From Cryptomeria japonica (lineage: Eukaryota > Streptophyta > Pinopsida > Cupressales > Cupressaceae): a stretch of DNA of 22,500 nt. A program made the translations under genes and the position numbers. The notes beneath the pieces are model-generated. The model saw nothing but the letters and a program-made list of their open reading frames with translations. It was not told the origin of the DNA and ran no database searches. Shown one piece after another: positions 18,710 through 22,500 of the stretch (within the stretch, counting starts at the first letter, position 1; every line of letters starts with the position of its first letter). The stretch spans positions 247,501-270,000 of the forward strand of contig NW_026728907.1 in NCBI RefSeq assembly GCF_030272615.1, read 5' to 3'.

Positions 18710-19049
18710 CTTCTTGTCAAGTTTTAGTCGTCGGGACTCATTTCGAGCCTTAGAGGTCGTTTCTTGTCCGGTTGCCCTGTCTTCGACCTGGGAACCCAAT
18801 TTTGGTCCTCGGGTCCCATTTTTTTTTGTCTCGCATCCCACTTTTGGCCTGTGGCCTTTTCGGGGTCGATTCTCGTTTTGGGCATCAGAGCATGTTTCTT
18901 CTCCTAAAACCCAATATTTGTTTATTAAGTCTCGGAACACATTTTTGTTCTCGTGGACCCATCATGGGTCTTGGAACGCATTTGTGGTCCTTGGGTCCCA
19001 TTTTGCATCCCGAAACTTGTGTTTTGGTGCTTGATCCCTATTTTGGGTG
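18710..19049. other. T-rich spacer segment, unit 2
   Basis: Identical, as far as I can see, to 10774-11113. No gene is supported. Confidence 0.75.
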
Positions 19050-19414
19050 CCCACCTTGCACCAAGTGCGCACCCGGGGCAAACCGAGCGCCTTGGTGCAC
19101 CGGGGCAAGATCGAGCGTGCACCCGAGGCGCCCCGAACATGCACCAAGGTGCACTCGGCCCACATGTGAGCGCAGGTCGTTGCGCCCGAGGTGGTGTGTG
19201 GGCACCGCGTTGCAGACGGGACACTGCACGCACACGACGCCCCCTACAGGTGCACGCACGTAGGCCGGGCCGGGTGCACACCCGACGCCCTAGCAAGGTG
19301 CGCGCACCCGGGCAGGGCTCACACTTGGCGAACGGGGCGCACTTCGCGAGGGAGGGTGTGCACCTCGACGGGGGTGGGTGGCCGGGGTGGATTCGCACGT
19401 GGGTCGCGGTTTGC
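19050..19414. other. 5S upstream flank, unit 2
   Basis: Same as 11114-11478 apart from one visible substitution at 19246 (A where unit 1 has C at 11310). Confidence 0.75.
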
Positions 19415-19442
19415 TAAGTACACACTGCGACAAGCTCATAAC
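19415..19442 (+). promoter_or_regulatory. 5S rDNA upstream promoter region, copy 2
   Basis: TAAGTA lies at -28 (19415-19420) and C at -1, identical to copy 1. Confidence 0.55.
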
Positions 19443-19562
19443 GGGTGCGATCATACCAGCGTTAGTGCACCGGATCCCATCAGAACTCCGCAGTTAAGCG
19501 CGCTTGGGCCGAAGTAGTACTGGGATGGGTGACCTCCCGGGAAGTCCCGGTGTTGCACCCTT
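19443..19562 (+). rRNA. 5S ribosomal RNA gene, copy 2
   Basis: A second complete 5S rRNA gene, in the same orientation and 7936 bp after the first. It differs from copy 1 at two positions only. Nucleotide 19 is G (19461), which restores a G-C pair with C59 in helix II. Nucleotide 70 is A (19512), which breaks the G70-C105 pair at the end of helix V and also changes the intermediate element from CCGGAG to CCGAAG. Helix I, box A and box C are unchanged, and a T6 terminator follows. The gene should be transcribable in principle, but the intermediate-element change could reduce TFIIIA binding; this is inference. Confidence 0.97.
19492..19539 (+). promoter_or_regulatory. 5S internal control region, copy 2 (altered intermediate element)
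   Basis: Box A is at about 19492-19506 and box C at about 19522-19539, both identical to copy 1. The intermediate element at 19509-19514 carries the G-to-A change at 19512. Confidence 0.8.
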
Positions 19563-19566
19563 TTTT
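19561..19566 (+). terminator. Pol III oligo-T terminator, 5S copy 2
   Basis: T6 directly after CACCC, with a further T5 run shortly downstream, as in copy 1. Confidence 0.9.
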
Positions 19567-19978
19567 AGTTTTTCGCCGGGCATCGCAATGCTATTTGAAT
19601 AAACCTTTTGCCCGTTTGCGTTCTCGTCGGGGCCGGGCCGGGCCGGGGTGCGCTGCCCGCACTACCGCGCGCGCGGGGGCGACACCGAGCGCGCACCCGA
19701 GGCGCCCCGAGCACACAGGCCACGGTGCAACCCGGGCGTTGTGCGCGCACCCCGGTGCGCCCGAGGTGCTGCGCGCGCACCCAGGTGAAATCGGTGTGCA
19801 CCTCGGCCAGTGCGCGCTCGGTCGAGTCGCGCACGTTGGCCAAGGTGCACGGTGATGTTTCTTACTCTAAGGTTCCGCACCAGACGCCCGGGACAGGTGA
19901 GCGAAGCTGGGCGGGGCCGGGTGCGCGGCCGGGGCAGGTGCACGCAGCTGGAGAGAGCTTTGGAGCACACTTCGGAGC
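19567..19978. other. 5S downstream flank, unit 2
   Basis: Same as 11631-12042 apart from one visible substitution (A at 19582 against G at 11646). It carries the second copy of the 28-bp flanking repeat at 19686-19713. Confidence 0.75.
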
Positions 19979-20726
19979 GCACCAATGATGCGCTCCATTC
20001 AAAAGTTTCCTGAAAAGGCAAAAAAAGTTGAGATTATAGAATTTCCCACTTGAGAGATTGTAAAAAAAAAAAATTTAAAATGAAGGAAACGCGGGTGCCA
20101 AGGTGTGCGCAGCCCAGCCAAGGTGTGCGCACCAAGGCGCCCACCCTGGCGAAGGTGCACGCAAGGTGCGCACCCGAGGCAAACCGGACAATTAACCCAA
20201 CTTTCGACTTCGCGCGCACCTTGGAGCGCACTTCGGAGCGCTCCTTGGTGCGCACCAATCTTGGGCACCTCGGAGTGCACCATGGCGCCCACCAAGGTGC
20301 GCACCCGGGGCAAACCGAGCTCCGACTTCGTGCGCACCTTGGAGCGCACGAAAGGTGCGCACCATGGCGCCCACCAAGGTGCGCAGCCCAGCCAAGGCGT
20401 GCGCATCAAGGTGCGCACCCTGGCGAAGGTGCGCACCCGGGGCAAACCGAGCTCCGACTTCGTGCGCACCTTGGAGCGCACAAAAGGTGCGCAACCCAGC
20501 CAAGGTGTGCGCACCCCGGTCAAACCGAGCTCCGAATCGTGCGCACCAGAGGTGCACGCCATCGTGCGCACCTTGGAGCACACTTCGGAGCCCTCCTTGG
20601 TGCGCGCCGATGTTGCGCACCTCGGAGCGCACCCGGGGAAAACAATGCAATTAACCCGACTTTCGACTTCGTGGGCACCTCGGAGCGCTCTCGGGTTCGC
20701 ACCTCGGAGCACACCGAGGTGCGCAC
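19979..20726. repeat. GC-rich module 0, unit 2
   Basis: 748 bp, same length as 12043-12790. Substitutions near 20227 and 20233 change 'gagtgcactttgg' to 'gagcgcacttcgg'. Confidence 0.87.
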
Positions 20727-21692
20727 CTTTGATGCGCTGCCTTCACCAATTTCCAGAAAAGGCAAGAAAACATTGAGAAGGTGTGCGCACCGAGGTGCCC
20801 ACCCTGGCGAAGGTGCACGCGAGGTGCGCACCCGGGGCAAACCGGGCTCCGACTTCGTGCACGCCGCACCTTGGAGCACACTTCGGAGCGCTCCTTGGTG
20901 CGCACCAGGGCGCGCAACCCAGCCGAGGTGCCCACCCCGGCGAAGGTGCACGCGAGGTGCGCACCCGGGGCAAACCGGGCTCCGACTTCGTGCACGCCAT
21001 GGTGCCCACCGCGGCGAAGGTGCACGCGAGGTGCGCACCCGGGGCAAACCGGGCTCCGACTTCGTGCACGCCGCACCTTGGAGCACACTTCGGAGCGCTC
21101 CTTGGTGCGCACCATGGTGCCCACCAGGGCGCGCAACCCCGCCGAAGGTGCACGCGAGGTGCGCACCCGGGGCAAACCGGGCTCCGACTTCGTGCACGCC
21201 GCACCTTGGAGCACACTTCGGAGCGCTCCTTGGTGCGCACCATGGTGCCCACCAGGGCGCGCAACCCCGCCGAAGGTGCACGCGAGGTGCGCACCCGGGG
21301 CAAACCGGGCTCCGACTTCGTGCACGCCGCACCTTGGAGCACACTTCGGAGCGCTCCTTGGTGCGCACCAGGGCGCGCAACCCAGCCGAGGTGCCCACCC
21401 CGGCGAAGGTGCGTACCCGGGGCAAACCGGGCTCCGACTTCGTGCACGCCGCACCTTGGAGCACACTTCGGAGCGCTCCTTGGTGCGCACCATGGTGCCC
21501 ACCAGGCCGCGCAACCCAGCCAAGGTGTGCGCACCAAGGTGCACGCGAGGTGCGCACCCGGGGCAAACCGGGGTCCGACTTCGTGCACGCCGCACCTTGG
21601 AGCACACATCGGGGCGCTCCCGGGTTCGCACCGGCGTTGCGCACCGTGGTGGGCACCTCGGAGCACACCAAGGTGGGCAGCGAGGTGCGCAC
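20727..21692. repeat. GC-rich module 1, unit 2 (74 bp shorter)
   Basis: 966 bp against 1040 bp in unit 1. A 63-bp piece between two GTGCACGCC copies (13384 and 13447 in unit 1) and an 11-bp piece between two AGGTGC copies are missing. Both losses lie between short direct repeats. Confidence 0.88.
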
Positions 21693-22187
21693 CTTTGATG
21701 CGATGCCTTCACTAATTTCCATAAAAGGCAAAAAAAAAACGAGATTTTAAAATTTCCGTTTTGAAAGATAGTGAGAAAAAGGGAATGCTGGTGCCATCTT
21801 GAGCCCGCCCTGGTGCGCAGCCCAGCCAAGGTGTGCGCACCAAGGTGCCCACCCTGGCGAAGGTGCGCGCCCGGGCAATTAACCCAACTTCCAACTTCGC
21901 GCGCGCCAGGGTGGGAGCGCACCCAACAACCGGGCCTGGGAAGAGCCAATGCGAGAAACCCCACCAAACGCTCTGACAAAAAAAGAGGGGGCGCTCCAGT
22001 AACCCCGCTTCGGAGCGCACCCTGGGCAAACCCAGCCAAGGTGCCCACCCCGGCCAAGGTGCAGGCGAGGTGCGCACCCGGGGCAAACCGGGCTCCGACA
22101 ACGTGCACGCCGCACCTTGGAGCACACTTCGTAGCGCTCCCGGGTGCGCACCTCAGAGCACACCAAGGTGGGCAGCGAGGTGCGCAC
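21693..22187. repeat. GC-rich module 2, unit 2
   Basis: 495 bp, same length as modules at 13831 and 16196, with the full A-rich cassette and the AGCCAAT block at about 21932. Confidence 0.88.
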
Positions 22188-22500
22188 CTTTGATGCGCTG
22201 CCTTCACTAATTTCCAGAAAAGGCAAAAAAAAAAGGAGATTTTAAAATTTCCGTTTTGAAAGATAGTGAAAAAAACGGAACGCGCGTGCCATCTTGAGCC
22301 CGCCCTGGTGCGCAGCCCAGGTAAGGTGCCCACCCTGGCAAAGGTGCGCACCCGGGCAATTAACCCTACTTCCGACTTCGTGCGCGCCAGGGTGGCAACC
22401 GGGCCTCGGAAGAGCCAATGCGAGAAACCCCACCAAACGCTCCGACAAAAAAAGAGGCGGCGCTCCAATAACCCCGCTTCGGAGCGCAGCCGGGGCAAAC
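22188..22500. repeat. GC-rich module 3, unit 2 (window end)
   Basis: Starts with the full cassette and includes the AGCCAAT block at about 22401; cut by the end of the window. Confidence 0.87.

Larger units (their letters stand above)
18188..22500 (+). repeat. 7936-bp 5S-containing tandem unit, copy 2 (runs off the window)
   Basis: This repeats 10252 onward at +7936 as far as about 21310; the offset falls to +7862 after two deletions (63 and 11 bp) within module 1. The window ends inside module 3 of this copy. Whether a third copy follows cannot be seen. Confidence 0.95.

Noticed and set aside
11507-19562. 5S sequences as part of a Cassandra-type retrotransposon (5S-bearing LTRs)
   Set aside because: The genes are full length with terminators, the duplicated segment extends kilobases past them, and I see no TG...CA ends, primer-binding site or target-site duplication.

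Overview
This window holds no protein-coding gene that I can support. It is a stretch of non-coding repeats from a land-plant nuclear genome, built around two complete 5S rRNA genes on the + strand at 11507-11626 and 19443-19562. The 5S sequence has a gymnosperm-like form: the 5' end is GGGTGC, box A contains GCGCGCTTG, and helix V is GCCGG paired with CCGGU. My best guess is therefore a gymnosperm, at moderate confidence. No 18S, 5.8S or 26S rRNA gene lies in the window.

The left half (1-10251) is a series of different tandem repeats. Positions 1-4265 hold about 20 monomers of a 188-bp satellite. Positions 4266-5640 hold three longer, diverged relatives of that monomer, each with a hairpin and a TATATAA cassette. 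Positions 5700-8860 hold 50/56-bp, 311-bp and 157-bp repeats, with a TATATAA cassette in every 311-bp and 157-bp unit, giving 13 cassettes in all from 4637 to 8797. A 52-bp minisatellite has expanded inside the fourth 311-bp unit. Positions 8878-9060 are a cluster of GTGCAC/GTGCGCAC palindromes, and 9060-10770 is a strongly G-rich minisatellite of the ggtgggtgcc type.

The right half is a tandem repeat of 7936 bp. Unit 1 is 10252-18187 and unit 2 is 18188 to the window end, truncated. Each unit runs: G-rich minisatellite tail, T-rich segment, 5S upstream flank, 5S gene with T6 terminator, downstream flank, then a long series of GC-rich modules (356-1040 bp), most opening with an A/T-rich cassette. 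Inside unit 1 a further 2365-bp direct duplication is nested (about 13556-15920 and 15921-17965).

Short motifs recur on both sides of the 5S gene: the palindrome GGTGCGCACC, CAACTTCCGACTTC and CACCTTGGAGCGCAC. The window therefore looks like one very large spacer and not several unrelated loci. Subrepeats, serial TATATAA cassettes resembling plant Pol I spacer promoters, and a 5S gene together suggest a 35S (45S) rDNA intergenic spacer with linked 5S genes, as known in some gymnosperms. That is inference. The alternative is a free-standing 5S locus with an exceptionally long 7.9-kb unit.

The many long open frames, up to about 660 codons, come from stop-poor GC-rich repeats and are not genes.
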